The notes under the pieces: model-generated
What the model was told of the DNA's origin: nothing
Databases searched by the model: none
Seen by the model: the letters and a program-made list of their open reading frames with translations, nothing else
Part shown: in pieces, positions 37,020 to 50,454 of the stretch
Layout of the letters: every line of letters begins with the position of its first letter
Numbering within the stretch: position 1 is the stretch's first letter
Assembly (NCBI RefSeq): GCF_008710095.1
Contig: NZ_VYKJ01000003.1
Span: 248,001-312,000 of the forward strand
Direction: 5' to 3'
DNA: 64,000 nucleotides
Origin: Affinibrenneria salicis
GTDB taxonomy: Bacteria > Pseudomonadota > Gammaproteobacteria > Enterobacterales > Enterobacteriaceae
Made by a program: the position numbers and the translations under genes

Positions 37020-37027
<8 letters not shown>
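35993..37027 (+). CDS. exported nucleoside-hydrolase-like protein
   Basis: 344 aa with a signal peptide (about 1-29, cleavage near GAQAQ). The mature N-terminus VRVIISSDAKNEADDDFAVAHALL (about 45-68) resembles the inosine/uridine nucleoside hydrolase calcium motif DTDxGxDDxxA, but with DAKNEADDD. LFVLVLGSLTDVAQAL (about 152-167) and NMFNDPIAARAVF (about 196-208) are further family-like blocks. Its last bases overlap the secreted beta-galactosidase gene by eight bases, which suggests coupled translation and a joint periplasmic role. The substrate may be an N- or C-ribosyl compound or another glycoside; that is open. A DUF1593-type assignment is an alternative. Confidence 0.75.
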
Positions 37028-41744
<4,717 letters not shown>

Positions 41745-41764
41745 CGTGACGTTAACCTCGCCAG

Positions 41765-41935
41765 AGTGTGTCCCGTAACTTTTTTTGTACAGATCAGCAT
41801 GGTTATTTCTGTGCAAAAACGCGTTTAAGCGATAAAAATCGCGCCGAAAACGCTCAATAGTCAACCGGAAATCACATTTCGGAAATGATTCCTGCAGCAC
41901 TTTTGGGTATGCGGGGAGGTTAAGGGACACACACT
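41765..41935. mobile_element. MITE-like element or IS remnant
   Basis: About 171 bases bounded by imperfect inverted ends: AGTGTGTCCCGTAAC at the left and, read inward from the right, AGTGTGTGTCCCTTAACC. The interior is AT-richer than its surroundings and encodes no intact protein. No target duplication is obvious. This fits a non-autonomous element or the two ends of a deleted insertion sequence. Confidence 0.5.
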
Positions 41936-42002
41936 AAGGCGGGCGCCCGCCGGGCGTGGGGCAGGGCGCTATTATACCCTGCAGACTGATCGTAACATCG
42001 GC

Positions 42003-42086
42003 CTGCCGCTGCCGCTGCCGCTGCCGCTGCCGCTGCCGCTGCCGCTGCCGCTGCCGCTGCCGCTGCCGCTGCCGCTGCCGCTGCCG
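42003..42086. repeat. (CTGCCG)14 tandem hexamer array
   Basis: Fourteen uninterrupted copies of CTGCCG, 84 bases. It lies in the gap between the pseudo-esterase and the 3' end of the LacI gene, outside any supported reading frame; a plus-strand frame through it would read Cys-Arg repeats. Arrays like this change length by slippage. Confidence 0.95.
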
Positions 42087-42235
42087 TAGCTTATCGACTG
42101 TTTTCATGCGGCAATATCACCAGCCGCCTGTTGCGCCAGATCGTCATACGGCGGCTGTCGGTGCGAAACTCTCGGTCGCGGACTGGCCAAAAATCGGACT
42201 CGCCGGTCAAATAACCCTTGCCGGACAGTCTTCGC

Positions 42236-43252
42236 CTACGTTGCCGCAAGTTTGATAACGGTTTCTTTCTCTATAAGGTGATGCGGCACGACGATTTTTA
42301 AGCCGTGAGATTTTTTGCCTTCCATCTGTTCAATCAGTTTATGTAAACTGTATTTACCCAGTAATTCAATGCTGATATCAATATTGGTTATATAAGGGCG
42401 GGTTAAAGAGGAAAATATAGTATTGTTAAAACTAATTACTGAAATTTTTTCAGGAACGGCGTAACCAATGCTGTTGAAATATTGTATGGCTCTGAATGCT
42501 AATAAATCTTCAATAATGACGGCGGCCGTAGCGTTGGTGTTTTTGAAAACCGCTTCTATTTGAGAAAAATCTTCGGGATTTTCTATATTTATTGCATCCT
42601 GATGGGGGAGTTTAGCCATCGCCATTGCTTTTTGATAACCAAAGAATCGTTCAAAGTGAACGTTTTCGTTAATCCTGTTGGTAATAAAAATGATATTGCG
42701 GTGGCCATTATTGATGAGATGCTCTGTAGCCTGTTTACCCAATAATTGATTATCATTATCTACGTATGCAATATTATCTTCGTTTTTACAGGGTAGCCCT
42801 ACCAATGTGAAATTTAAGCTGTTTTTATACAGGTAGTCGACCACCGGGTCCCCAATGTTAGAGTAAAGAAGAATAAATCCATCTACTTGTTTTTGTTTAT
42901 GCATTCTTTTTATATTATGCAGCAGATCATCAAAGTTTGTTGAAATCGCCAGGGCGATGGAAATGCCAAAGTTCTGAGCTTCACTGTTGATTGATTCAAT
43001 AATCTCTAAAAAAAATGGAATGCTCATCTCTTCTTTGCATTTTAGCGGCGGTAATACTAAAGCGATGGTGTTCGTTTTGCCTTTACCTAAGTTTCTTGCC
43101 GCGACATTAGGGACGTAGCCCAGTTCCAGCATAACCTGATTAACTTTCTTTTTAGTCGCTTCGGATATACTGCTGCTGTTATTAATGACCCTGGATACAG
43201 TGGATGTGGCAACGCCGGCTTTTTTTGCAACATCTTTAACTGTCACGCTCAT
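42236..43252 (-). CDS. LacI-family transcriptional repressor
   Basis: 338 aa from the ATG at 43252 (MSVTVKDVAKKAGVATSTVSRVINN), which has GGGGATGGG in front; an ATG at 43261 abuts that site. The N-terminal helix-turn-helix (about 4-24), the hinge with YVPNVAARNL, and a periplasmic-binding-protein-like sugar domain are typical. Base composition is much AT-richer than the core genes. It diverges from the mannose-family PTS operon, whose promoter region carries a perfect LacI-type operator, so it most likely represses that operon until an alpha-glucoside or its phosphate appears. MalR-type regulators are the closest in feel. Confidence 0.9.
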   Translation of the reverse strand: MSVTVKDVAKKAGVATSTVSRVINNSSSISEATKKKVNQVMLELGYVPNVAARNLGKGKTNTIALVLPPLKCKEEMSIPFFLEIIESINSEAQNFGISIALAISTNFDDLLHNIKRMHKQKQVDGFILLYSNIGDPVVDYLYKNSLNFTLVGLPCKNEDNIAYVDNDNQLLGKQATEHLINNGHRNIIFITNRINENVHFERFFGYQKAMAMAKLPHQDAINIENPEDFSQIEAVFKNTNATAAVIIEDLLAFRAIQYFNSIGYAVPEKISVISFNNTIFSSLTRPYITNIDISIELLGKYSLHKLIEQMEGKKSHGLKIVVPHHLIEKETVIKLAAT

Positions 43253-43643
43253 TTTTCCCATCCCCTGGTTAGTAAAATTACTGCTGCTGGCCAGATTATA
43301 TGATTTATTTTAATTTTATTAAAGGTTGGTGGGATTAATCGTGTATTACCCCGTGTTGTGCCGCATAAGCCGCCATATCATGGGAATCGGGCAGCAAATG
43401 GCGGGGCGGGCGGCGGATGACCGTTTTCATCTGCGCAGCGGTCGGCGAGAATGGTCTGCGGCCGACGCGAACGCAACCATTGCGTCATAGTATGTTTGAA
43501 TTTTAATCATTTTATTTAAAATCAATTGGTTATACATCGATAAACAAATTGCGCTCGTTAGGTGAATTGACCGTCTTCCATGATGTACTGCTATAGATTC
43601 AGCGCATAATCACACACTTATTCAGCGTTTTTTGCGCTAAAAG
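43253..43643. other. AT-rich divergent promoter region
   Basis: The part of the LacI-PTS gap nearest the regulator gene. No reading frame or RNA gene is evident. The regulatory sites for the PTS operon follow at 43644-43717. Confidence 0.4.
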
Positions 43644-43659
43644 CGTGATGTTCATCACA
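43644..43659. promoter_or_regulatory. CRP-cAMP binding site
   Basis: CGTGA-TGTTCA-TCACA differs from TGTGA-N6-TCACA at one base. It stands 133 bases before the PTS IIB start, so catabolite activation of the PTS operon is likely. Confidence 0.72.
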
Positions 43660-43683
43660 TTACCTGCGGTTAGAACTTTACTG

Positions 43684-43717
43684 TGCAAACGGTCGTCTCA
43701 TAATGCAATCGGTTGCA
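43684..43717. promoter_or_regulatory. LacI-type operator, with a partial second copy
   Basis: TGCAATCGGTTGCA at 43704-43717 fits TGNAANCGNTTNCA at every position. A partial copy, TGCAAACGGTCGTC, lies at 43684-43697. Both are downstream of the CRP site and 60-90 bases before the first PTS gene, placed for repression by the adjacent LacI-family protein. Confidence 0.75.
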
Positions 43718-43776
43718 CAAATTATTTTTTGTTGCATTGAATTTGATTATAACATGCTGATTTTTAAGAGGTGTTT

Positions 43777-44253
43777 ATGAGCGTTGTGTTGGCAAGAATA
43801 GACCAGAGGTTAATTCACGGCATCGTAGTTACCCAATGGGCTGGATTTACAAAAGCGAAAAGATTAATGGTGGTTGATGACCATGTCAGTCGCGATGACA
43901 CGCAAAAATCAGTGATGAAAATGAGTAAACCGGCCGGTACCAATATGTCGATCATTGATACCGACACCGCGATTACTAATTTTAATGCCGGGAAATACGA
44001 TGATCATAGCGTATTTTTAATCGTTTCCGAGCCAGAAACGTTACTAAAACTGGTCGAAGGCGGCGTGAAAATACCCAAAGTCAATGTCGGGATAATTTTC
44101 GATGGTGAAGGTAAAACCACGTTGAAGAAAATGGTTTCAGTAAATAAAAAAGAGAGCGACGACTTAAAGCATCTGGCAGAAAAAGGCATTCCGGTGACTT
44201 TCCATTTTGTTCCCGGTGATGCTGAAGAACCCCTGGGAACCTATATAAAATAA
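43777..44253 (+). CDS. PTS IIB, mannose/sorbose family
   Basis: 158 aa from the ATG at 43777 (MSVVLARIDQRLIHGIVVTQW), with AAGAGG in front; a GTG two codons earlier is less likely. The phosphorylated His is H14 in RLIHG. It is a cytoplasmic subunit receiving phosphate from IIA. It is first in the order IIB-IIC-IID-IIA, a separate-subunit arrangement common in Firmicutes and some enterobacterial agmatine, sorbose or fructoselysine-type systems. Confidence 0.93.
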   Translation: MSVVLARIDQRLIHGIVVTQWAGFTKAKRLMVVDDHVSRDDTQKSVMKMSKPAGTNMSIIDTDTAITNFNAGKYDDHSVFLIVSEPETLLKLVEGGVKIPKVNVGIIFDGEGKTTLKKMVSVNKKESDDLKHLAEKGIPVTFHFVPGDAEEPLGTYIK

Positions 44254-44264
44254 GGCATATAAAA

Positions 44265-45068
44265 ATGGAAATAATTCAGGCAGTGCTAATCATTGCTTTA
44301 GCCTTTTGGATCGTCATCGATCAACAAGGTTTATGTTTAACCACCTGGTTTCCGATAATGGTTGCACTTTTTGTCGGCATCATCATGGGGGATATGAAAA
44401 CCGCCATGATTATTGGCGGAACATTTCAATTAATGGCTTTGGGGGTGGCTAATATTGGTGGCTCTTCCGTGCCTAACTGGGGATTGGCTACTCTGGTGGG
44501 AATATATGTAGCGATAAAAACCACCAGCAGCGTTGAAGAGGCTAAAGCTATCGCCCTGGCTGTCGGTGTGCCGGTGGGTATGCTGGGAATACAGCTGGAC
44601 GTGTTTGCTAAAATTTTAAATACTTATGTAGCAAATGCGGCGCAGAAAGCAGCTAATGAAAATAAATTCAAAAAAATGAATAAAATATTGTGGGGCGGAC
44701 CGATGATTTTTGGATTGTCTGCCGCCATTCCAACAACACTGTGCGTTATTTTCGGTGATAAAATTGTTAAATTAATTCTGTCTGTCGTGCCGCAATGGTT
44801 TACTGATGGATTGTCAATCGCCGGGAATATATTGCCAGTGGTGGGTATTGCGCTATTGTTACAGGTAATGCCAGTGAAAAAATATTTAACAATGCTATTG
44901 ATTGGCTTTGTTATTTCCGCCTACTTAAAAATGCCGATATTGGGTGTGTCTATTATAGGGTTTGCGTTAGCCTATTATTATTTTTTCCAAAAAATGGCCG
45001 AGCCGGACATGAAGTTATCAAACGCTGATAATTCCGCGGCTAATGCAGGAGATGATTTCGATGAGTGA
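44265..45068 (+). CDS. PTS IIC, mannose/sorbose family
   Basis: 267 aa, polytopic. IIC-Man features: N-terminal helix, MIIGGTFQLMALGVANIGGSSVPNWGLATLVG (about 46-77) and several following membrane segments to about residue 245. Together with IID it forms the sugar channel. It overlaps the IID start by eight bases. Confidence 0.93.
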   Translation: MEIIQAVLIIALAFWIVIDQQGLCLTTWFPIMVALFVGIIMGDMKTAMIIGGTFQLMALGVANIGGSSVPNWGLATLVGIYVAIKTTSSVEEAKAIALAVGVPVGMLGIQLDVFAKILNTYVANAAQKAANENKFKKMNKILWGGPMIFGLSAAIPTTLCVIFGDKIVKLILSVVPQWFTDGLSIAGNILPVVGIALLLQVMPVKKYLTMLLIGFVISAYLKMPILGVSIIGFALAYYYFFQKMAEPDMKLSNADNSAANAGDDFDE

Positions 45069-45891
45069 ATTAAACACAACCACTGAATACGGTAAAGTCA
45101 CTTTAACTAAAGGCGATATCAACAAGGCCGCGTTCAGATATATGTTTATGGCCTGTAATACGTTTAATTATCAGACGCAACAGGGGCCTGCTGTTGTTTA
45201 CGGATTAGAAAAATCATTAAGAAAAATCTATAAAAATGATGATGATTATATCGCGTCATTAAATAATCATTTTAAATATTTCAATACTACCACCTGGATG
45301 GGGAATTTATTATTAGGTTCAAGTTTAGCCATGGAGGTAAAAGACGGTCGTTCGTCGTTAGAGGCCGTGCAGGCGTTTAAAACCGGGATGATGGGGCCAT
45401 TGGCCGGCGTTGGCGATACGCTAATTTGGGTTTTATATCCAACGATAATGGGATCGATTGCCGCCTATATGGGACTGGAAGGAAGCCCTGTCGGCGCCAT
45501 AATCTGGCTTTGTTTAAACATTTTTTTTTTATTCTTTCGCTTTAAGCTATTTCACATTGGATATCACTCCGGTCTTAAGCTGGTTACCGCATTAGGCAGT
45601 AAATTATCTGTTTTTACAGAAGCCGCTTCAATTATGGGACTGACCGTGGTTGGGGCATTGATACCAGCCGTCGTCAATGTTCATGTAGGGCTGACATTTA
45701 GTTCGGGCGAGGTGGAATTGCCAATTCAGAGCGAAATTCTGGATAAAATAATGCCCTCGCTTATCCCTGCCGCCTTAACGATAGTTTTGTATAAAATGAT
45801 ATCTTCTAAAAAAATCAGCATCATTAGCATAATATTTTTAGTTATTGCTTTTTCCCTGGTTTTATCATTTTTCGGTATTTTAAAAGTATAA
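45061..45891 (+). CDS. PTS IID, mannose/sorbose family
   Basis: 276 aa from the ATG at 45061, which has GCAGGAGATG in front; an in-frame ATG at 45043 lies inside IIC. IID motifs: FMACNTFNYQTQQGPAVVYGLEKSLRKIY (about 30-58), FKTGMMGPLAGVGDTLIW (about 107-124), and C-terminal membrane helices. The family only occurs with IIC-Man partners. Confidence 0.93.
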   Translation: MSELNTTTEYGKVTLTKGDINKAAFRYMFMACNTFNYQTQQGPAVVYGLEKSLRKIYKNDDDYIASLNNHFKYFNTTTWMGNLLLGSSLAMEVKDGRSSLEAVQAFKTGMMGPLAGVGDTLIWVLYPTIMGSIAAYMGLEGSPVGAIIWLCLNIFFLFFRFKLFHIGYHSGLKLVTALGSKLSVFTEAASIMGLTVVGALIPAVVNVHVGLTFSSGEVELPIQSEILDKIMPSLIPAALTIVLYKMISSKKISIISIIFLVIAFSLVLSFFGILKV

Positions 45892-45905
45892 TCAGGACAT
45901 CTATC

Positions 45906-46328
45906 ATGAGAAAGATTATTATTGCATCACACCATCGCTTAGCTCAGGGATTGAAAGATACGCTAAATTATGTCGTGCCGAATGCGGCGGACATCATTGC
46001 TATTGCGGCATATGTAACCAATACGCCGATAGATGAAGAAATACAGGCCTCGCTTCACGACGTCACCGATCAGGATGAAGTGATAGTGTTTACCGATATT
46101 CTGGGCGGTTCGGTTAATCAGGCCTTCGCTAAATTTGTCAACCACCCGCACTTTCATGTTATTACAGGAACTAATTTACCGGTAATCATGTCCATTATGC
46201 TGGAGATTGATGATGGCTACACCAGCGCTGATGTGATTAAAGATGCCGTGAATAATGCAAAGGAAGAACTGATTTACGTTAATGATTTTATCGTTGCGCA
46301 ATCTAATTCTGACGAAGAGGATGAGTAA
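45906..46328 (+). CDS. PTS IIA, mannose/sorbose family
   Basis: 140 aa cytoplasmic phosphocarrier. The active His is H9 in IIIASHHRLAQG, and the DILGGSVNQAF segment (about 62-72) is the family motif. It is fourth in the PTS order. Its TAA overlaps the ATG of the GH13 gene by one base, so hydrolase and transporter are translated together. Confidence 0.92.
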   Translation: MRKIIIASHHRLAQGLKDTLNYVVPNAADIIAIAAYVTNTPIDEEIQASLHDVTDQDEVIVFTDILGGSVNQAFAKFVNHPHFHVITGTNLPVIMSIMLEIDDGYTSADVIKDAVNNAKEELIYVNDFIVAQSNSDEEDE

Positions 46329-48004
46329 TGAGTACCAACTGGTGGAAAAGTAGCGTTATATATCAGGTTTATCCGCAAAGTTTTAAAGACTCAAATGGCG
46401 ACGGTATCGGGGATTTAGCGGGATTAACAGAGAAACTGCCCTATATTAAAAAATTGGGCGCTGATGTGATATGGTTAAACCCCATCTATGAGTCGCCCCT
46501 GGTTGATAATGGTTATGATATTTCAGATTACTATAAAATAAATCCCGTTTATGGGTCATTAGACGATTTTCAATCGCTGCTGACAACGGCGCATGATTTA
46601 AATATCAAGATTATTATGGACCTGGTCGTTAACCATACCAGCGATCGGCATTTCTGGTTCCAACAATCATGCCAAAGTAAAACCAATCAATATGCGGATT
46701 TTTATATCTGGAAAGATCCGCTGCCGGATGGCTCGGCGCCAACGAACTGGGGGTCAACGTTTGGCGGCTCCGCCTGGGAATATGTCGCCAGCAGAAATCA
46801 GTATTATTTACATCTGTTTGCTAAAGAACAGCCTGACTTAAACTGGGAAAATCCAGTCGTCAGACACGAAATTTATAAAATGATGCGCCATTGGCTGGCG
46901 TCCGGTATTGACGGTTTCAGAATGGATGTCATTAGCCTAATCAGTAAATATCAGGATTTTCCAAATGCGGATAAAAACGCCGTGTACAGTAAATCCTATT
47001 ATGTCGGCGCCTCCAATGGCCCGCGCGTGCATGAATTTTTACAGGAAATGAATCAGGAGGTTTTAAGCCAGTATGATTGCATGACCGTTGGGGAAACGCC
47101 AAATACCAATAGCGCGCAGGCGCTATTGTATACAGATCCCGGCCGCCATGAGCTTAATATGGTCTTTCAATTCGACCATATGCATCTGGATTATGGTAAG
47201 TATGGCAAGTTTTCCGATATCAGATTCAAGATGAGCGATCTTCGTGACACGATGACCGAATGGCAACAAAGTTTAGATAAGGGTTGGAATTCATTATACT
47301 GGAGTAATCATGACCAGCCGAGGGCCGTTACAAGATTTGGCCACGATCGCGAATACAGAATCGAATCGGCAAAAATGCTGGCGACGCTATTGCACATGAT
47401 GAAAGGGACTCCGTATATTTATCAAGGGGAAGAGTTGGCGATGCGAAATGTTGCGTTTAATTCTATGGCGCAATATAAAGATATCGAAACGCTATCCGTT
47501 TATGAAAATTTTAAACGTATTGGTCTTGATGATGAATATATCAATAAATCCATATATTTAAAATCAAGAGATAACGCCCGTACGCCAATGCCGTGGGACG
47601 CGACGGAAAAATCCGGCTTCACCACGGGAGAACCCTGGATAGATTTCTCTCCCGACAATGGCATCATCAACGCTGAAGCCTGTCTGGCAGACAGTAATTC
47701 TGTATTTTATCATTATCAGAAATTAATAGAGATCAGAAAAAAATATCCGGTCGTTATTGATGGAGAATATCAATTAATTAATGAGAATGACTCGGACGTC
47801 TATGGCTATGTCAGGGTTCTTAATGATGAGGTAATGATTGTTATCTGTTCTTTTACTGAAAATAAAATAAACTATATACTGCCGGCGTGGTTAGCAAACA
47901 GTCAGGCGGCGCTTTTGTTGTCAAATTATCCTGATTCGCCGAAAACGCTTGAGCCTAAAGTAGAAATGCGCCCGTATGAAGCATTGATTTATTATAAGTC
48001 TTGA
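46328..48004 (+). CDS. GH13 oligo-1,6-glucosidase-like alpha-glucosidase
   Basis: 558 aa with no signal peptide, so cytoplasmic. GH13 regions: DLVVNHTSD (about 98-106), GFRMD with nucleophile D200, VGETP with acid/base E256, and SNHDQPR with D329. The QPDLN region V (168-172) is typical of oligo-1,6-glucosidase, trehalose-6-phosphate hydrolase and sucrose-isomerase subfamilies. Sequential translation with a mannose-family PTS suggests the substrate is a phosphorylated alpha-glucoside, for example isomaltose-, kojibiose- or sucrose-isomer-phosphate. The exact specificity is inference. Confidence 0.88.
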   Translation: MSTNWWKSSVIYQVYPQSFKDSNGDGIGDLAGLTEKLPYIKKLGADVIWLNPIYESPLVDNGYDISDYYKINPVYGSLDDFQSLLTTAHDLNIKIIMDLVVNHTSDRHFWFQQSCQSKTNQYADFYIWKDPLPDGSAPTNWGSTFGGSAWEYVASRNQYYLHLFAKEQPDLNWENPVVRHEIYKMMRHWLASGIDGFRMDVISLISKYQDFPNADKNAVYSKSYYVGASNGPRVHEFLQEMNQEVLSQYDCMTVGETPNTNSAQALLYTDPGRHELNMVFQFDHMHLDYGKYGKFSDIRFKMSDLRDTMTEWQQSLDKGWNSLYWSNHDQPRAVTRFGHDREYRIESAKMLATLLHMMKGTPYIYQGEELAMRNVAFNSMAQYKDIETLSVYENFKRIGLDDEYINKSIYLKSRDNARTPMPWDATEKSGFTTGEPWIDFSPDNGIINAEACLADSNSVFYHYQKLIEIRKKYPVVIDGEYQLINENDSDVYGYVRVLNDEVMIVICSFTENKINYILPAWLANSQAALLLSNYPDSPKTLEPKVEMRPYEALIYYKS

Positions 48005-48330
48005 TACTTCAGACGCGCCGCTGCGTTAGTTTTGTTCCCCGGTCCGTCGTCTCCGCCCGGCCCCGGCAAGCGCGTTTAAATCCGTTCCCGGCGGATTTGT
48101 CAGTCATCCGCGTCACATGCCGGAGCCGGTCTCTGTCGGGAACCACCTTTGTGAACCTGCCGCGCCAGCGGACAGCTCTTCCTCAGCAAGAAACGCGCCG
48201 TGCTGAATATAAACCAAAATGTAGCGGAGGATATTGGCGACAGTGAACCTGACAGAAATACACAGGGGGAGGGAGATTACTTATTTTTCAATCGAAAGCA
48301 GAGCTTGATTAACGCCCGCTGAATTTGAAT
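48005..48330. other. spacer between the GH13 gene and tRNA-Val
   Basis: 326 bases, GC-rich again after the AT-rich operon. An 81-codon frame at 48001-48246 shows no family features. No terminator with a T run, integrase remnant or copy of the tRNA end is visible. Confidence 0.45.
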
Positions 48331-48407
48331 TGGTACGACCGAGTGGACTCGAACCACCGACCCCCACCATGTCAAGGTGGTGCTCTAACCAACTGAGCTA
48401 CGGTCGT
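48331..48407 (-). tRNA. tRNA-Val (anticodon GAC)
   Basis: A complete 77-base cloverleaf including encoded CCA (48333-48331). Acceptor ACGACCG/CGGTCGT (48407-48401 and 48341-48335), D arm GCTCAGTTGGTTAGAGC, anticodon loop CTTGACA with GAC at 48373-48371, and GGTTCGAGTCC in the T arm. The body is nearly identical to E. coli tRNA-Val2B. The first pair is A1-U72 where E. coli has G1-C72. The 3' end faces the AT-rich PTS island. Confidence 0.97.
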
Positions 48408-48575
48408 ACAGGAGATAGCGCACAGTAATCAACAAGCTAACCATTTGATTAAAATGCTGTTTCTTCATCCCAATGTCTGGAATGGCGGCTATTATGGACT
48501 TGTCCGGTATGGATAGCAAGCCCTTTGTTTCCTTTCCCTTTTCAAGTGCTGAATGTTTGGCCGGTCAGGTGCCGA

Positions 48576-49484
48576 TTACGCCGGCTGACCGTCAAAAAGA
48601 CTGAACAGCAGCGCGCGCAGCCAGCGATGGCCTGAGTCGCGGTGCGTGCGTTCATGCCAGGCGGCGGTTTTGGTGAAGCCCTCGAGGGCAAGCGGCGGTT
48701 CAAGTACGGTCAGCCCCTGGCAGTGCGCCACCAGCCTGCGCGGCACCACCGCCATCAGATCGCTGGCGCGCAGTATTTCCGGCAGTACAAGGAAGCTGTT
48801 TACGGCCAGGGTAACCCGTCGTTCGCGCCCCAACCGGGCCAGCGCGTCGTCGGCGGCGCCGCGGAATTTACCGCCGCTATAAGACACCAGAACATGATCG
48901 AGGCTGCAGAAGCGATCGAGCGATAGTCGCCCCGTCGCCGCCGGATGATCCGCTCGCAGGGCGCAAACGTACTGTTCGTCGAACAGATCGCGCGCATGCA
49001 AATCCGGCGGCGTGGTGGCGGGGGTAACGAGCGCCATGTCTATATCCCCGCGTTCCAGCTGAGTCAGCAACTGCTGACCATCCACCGGCAGCACCGCCAC
49101 GCGAATGCCTGGCGCCAGCGGGCGCAGCGCGTGCATAAAGGGCACCACCACCGCGCGCAGCGCGTAATCTGTGGCTGCGATGGTCAGGATCATATCGGCG
49201 CTGGCTGGTTCGAAGCCTTTCGGCTGCAGCAGCAGTCCGACTTCGTTCAGCAATTGTTTAACCGGACCCGCCAACTCAAGCGCTCGTATTGTGGGGACAA
49301 TGCCGCGTTGCGCGCGGGTGAATAACGGATCGCCAAAGCATTCGCGCAGCCGCGTCAGCATACCGCTGACCGCCGGCTGAGTCAGGGAAAGACGCTGAGC
49401 CGCCCGGGTCACGCTGCGCTCGTCCAGCAGTGCATCCAGCGCCTTTAGCAAATTGAGATCCATACTTCTGATATCATTATTCAT
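48576..49484 (-). CDS. LysR-family regulator, copy 1
   Basis: 302 aa from the ATG at 49484; an ATG at 49514 is possible and the ribosome site does not decide. Winged helix-turn-helix DLNLLKALDALLDERSVTRAAQRLSLTQPAVSGMLTRLR (about 10-48), then a LysR substrate domain (about 95-295). It is strikingly like the regulator encoded at 50455-51360, with a decayed SRPBCC gene between the two on the opposite strand. The ancestral target was probably that gene, since LysR regulators commonly control the gene they diverge from. Confidence 0.88.
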   Translation of the reverse strand: MNNDIRSMDLNLLKALDALLDERSVTRAAQRLSLTQPAVSGMLTRLRECFGDPLFTRAQRGIVPTIRALELAGPVKQLLNEVGLLLQPKGFEPASADMILTIAATDYALRAVVVPFMHALRPLAPGIRVAVLPVDGQQLLTQLERGDIDMALVTPATTPPDLHARDLFDEQYVCALRADHPAATGRLSLDRFCSLDHVLVSYSGGKFRGAADDALARLGRERRVTLAVNSFLVLPEILRASDLMAVVPRRLVAHCQGLTVLEPPLALEGFTKTAAWHERTHRDSGHRWLRALLFSLFDGQPA

Positions 49485-49745
49485 GACAGGCAACGTATAA
49501 AATTCACATTTCATCTATCTCATCATGCCGTTTTTAATTAAACAACCCCGCCCGCAAGGGGCTGAGCGGCAAGCGCCCGCGCTGGCCGGATAATTATGTT
49601 GCGGCCTGATATTAGATTTATTGATGTTGAAAATAAAAAAACGCGATTGGATTTATTACTTAACAACCGCCATGATGCGTGCCGTCAGCAAGAAGACGCC
49701 GTCGTGGGCCGTTTTCATTCTTAGATCGAACAGCACATCACCTAC

Positions 49746-50254
49746 ATGATGAATGAGATTATCTGGCCGGCAGGCTATATTCCAGGCTGTCAGCGGCAGT
49801 TTCGCTTCCAGTTAAATGATTGTCGCCGGTTTGAGCGTGGCCGACGTATGGCCGTTTCTTAATAATGCGACGCTGTGGTCAAGGTACTACAAAAATTCGG
49901 CCGACGTCCGGTTCTATGATCAGAAAATACCGGAGCTGGTGCAGGATCTCCGTTTTTATTTCAGCACTTTTGGCTTTCCGGTTGAGGCGCGGGTGACTGG
50001 CTAGCCGCCGCCGGCGCAGGTGGCCTGGCACGGCTGGGCGAGGGGATACGCGTCTTGACGTGCATCATGCATGGCGGCTGGAAGATCTGTCCGACGGACG
50101 TGTGCGTATCCTGACGCAGGAAACTCAGAACGGGAATCCGGCGCAGTAGCTGGCAAAGATCCGCCCTAACCCGATGCTTACCGGTCACCAGGGGCGGCTC
50201 GACGGGCTGATTGACGCGGCGCGTTCGTGGTTAAGCTATTTCCACGCTGCTTAG
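49746..50254 (+). pseudogene. SRPBCC-domain protein, broken
   Basis: Reading across frames gives a continuous SRPBCC (START-like) protein: EIIWPAGYIPG, then IVAGLSVADVWPFLNN, FYFSTFGFPVEARVT, VAWHGWA, LDVHHAWRLEDLSDGRVRI, LTQETQNGNPAQ, and RPNPMLTGHQGRLDGL. Frame changes occur near 49813 and 50045, with in-frame TAG codons at 50002-50004 and 50147-50149. The terminal TAG is at 50252-50254. It is too damaged to encode the protein. It diverges from the LysR copy 1 gene. Confidence 0.82.
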
Positions 50255-50454
50255 ACGATGAGTGACGGTGTAACTATTCATCCGAAACGTTGGGGCTGTC
50301 TGGGATAAACGGCAAACAGGGTTTGCCACCCATATAGTTTTTCCTGTCTGAGCGGCATCAGGAGAACAGTACGGCCGGTATTGCCGTTCCGGGGTCGGGC
50401 GCGCGCATGGTCAATCCGCTTGTACGCGCTGCCGTGACGTTACGGCACGGCGGC

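Noticed and set aside
42003..42086. CRISPR array
   Set aside because: The repeats are contiguous hexamers with no spacers, and no cas genes are present in the window.
41956..42255. Frame through the hexamer array coding Cys-Arg repeats
   Set aside because: A by-product of the CTGCCG repeat, with no ribosome site and no homologous domain.
48001..48246. 81-codon frame after the GH13 gene
   Set aside because: No recognisable domain; composition looks like random GC-rich spacer.
42236..48330. Prophage or integrative element at tRNA-Val
   Set aside because: No integrase, phage gene or second copy of the tRNA 3' end was found, so only an acquired island is suggested.
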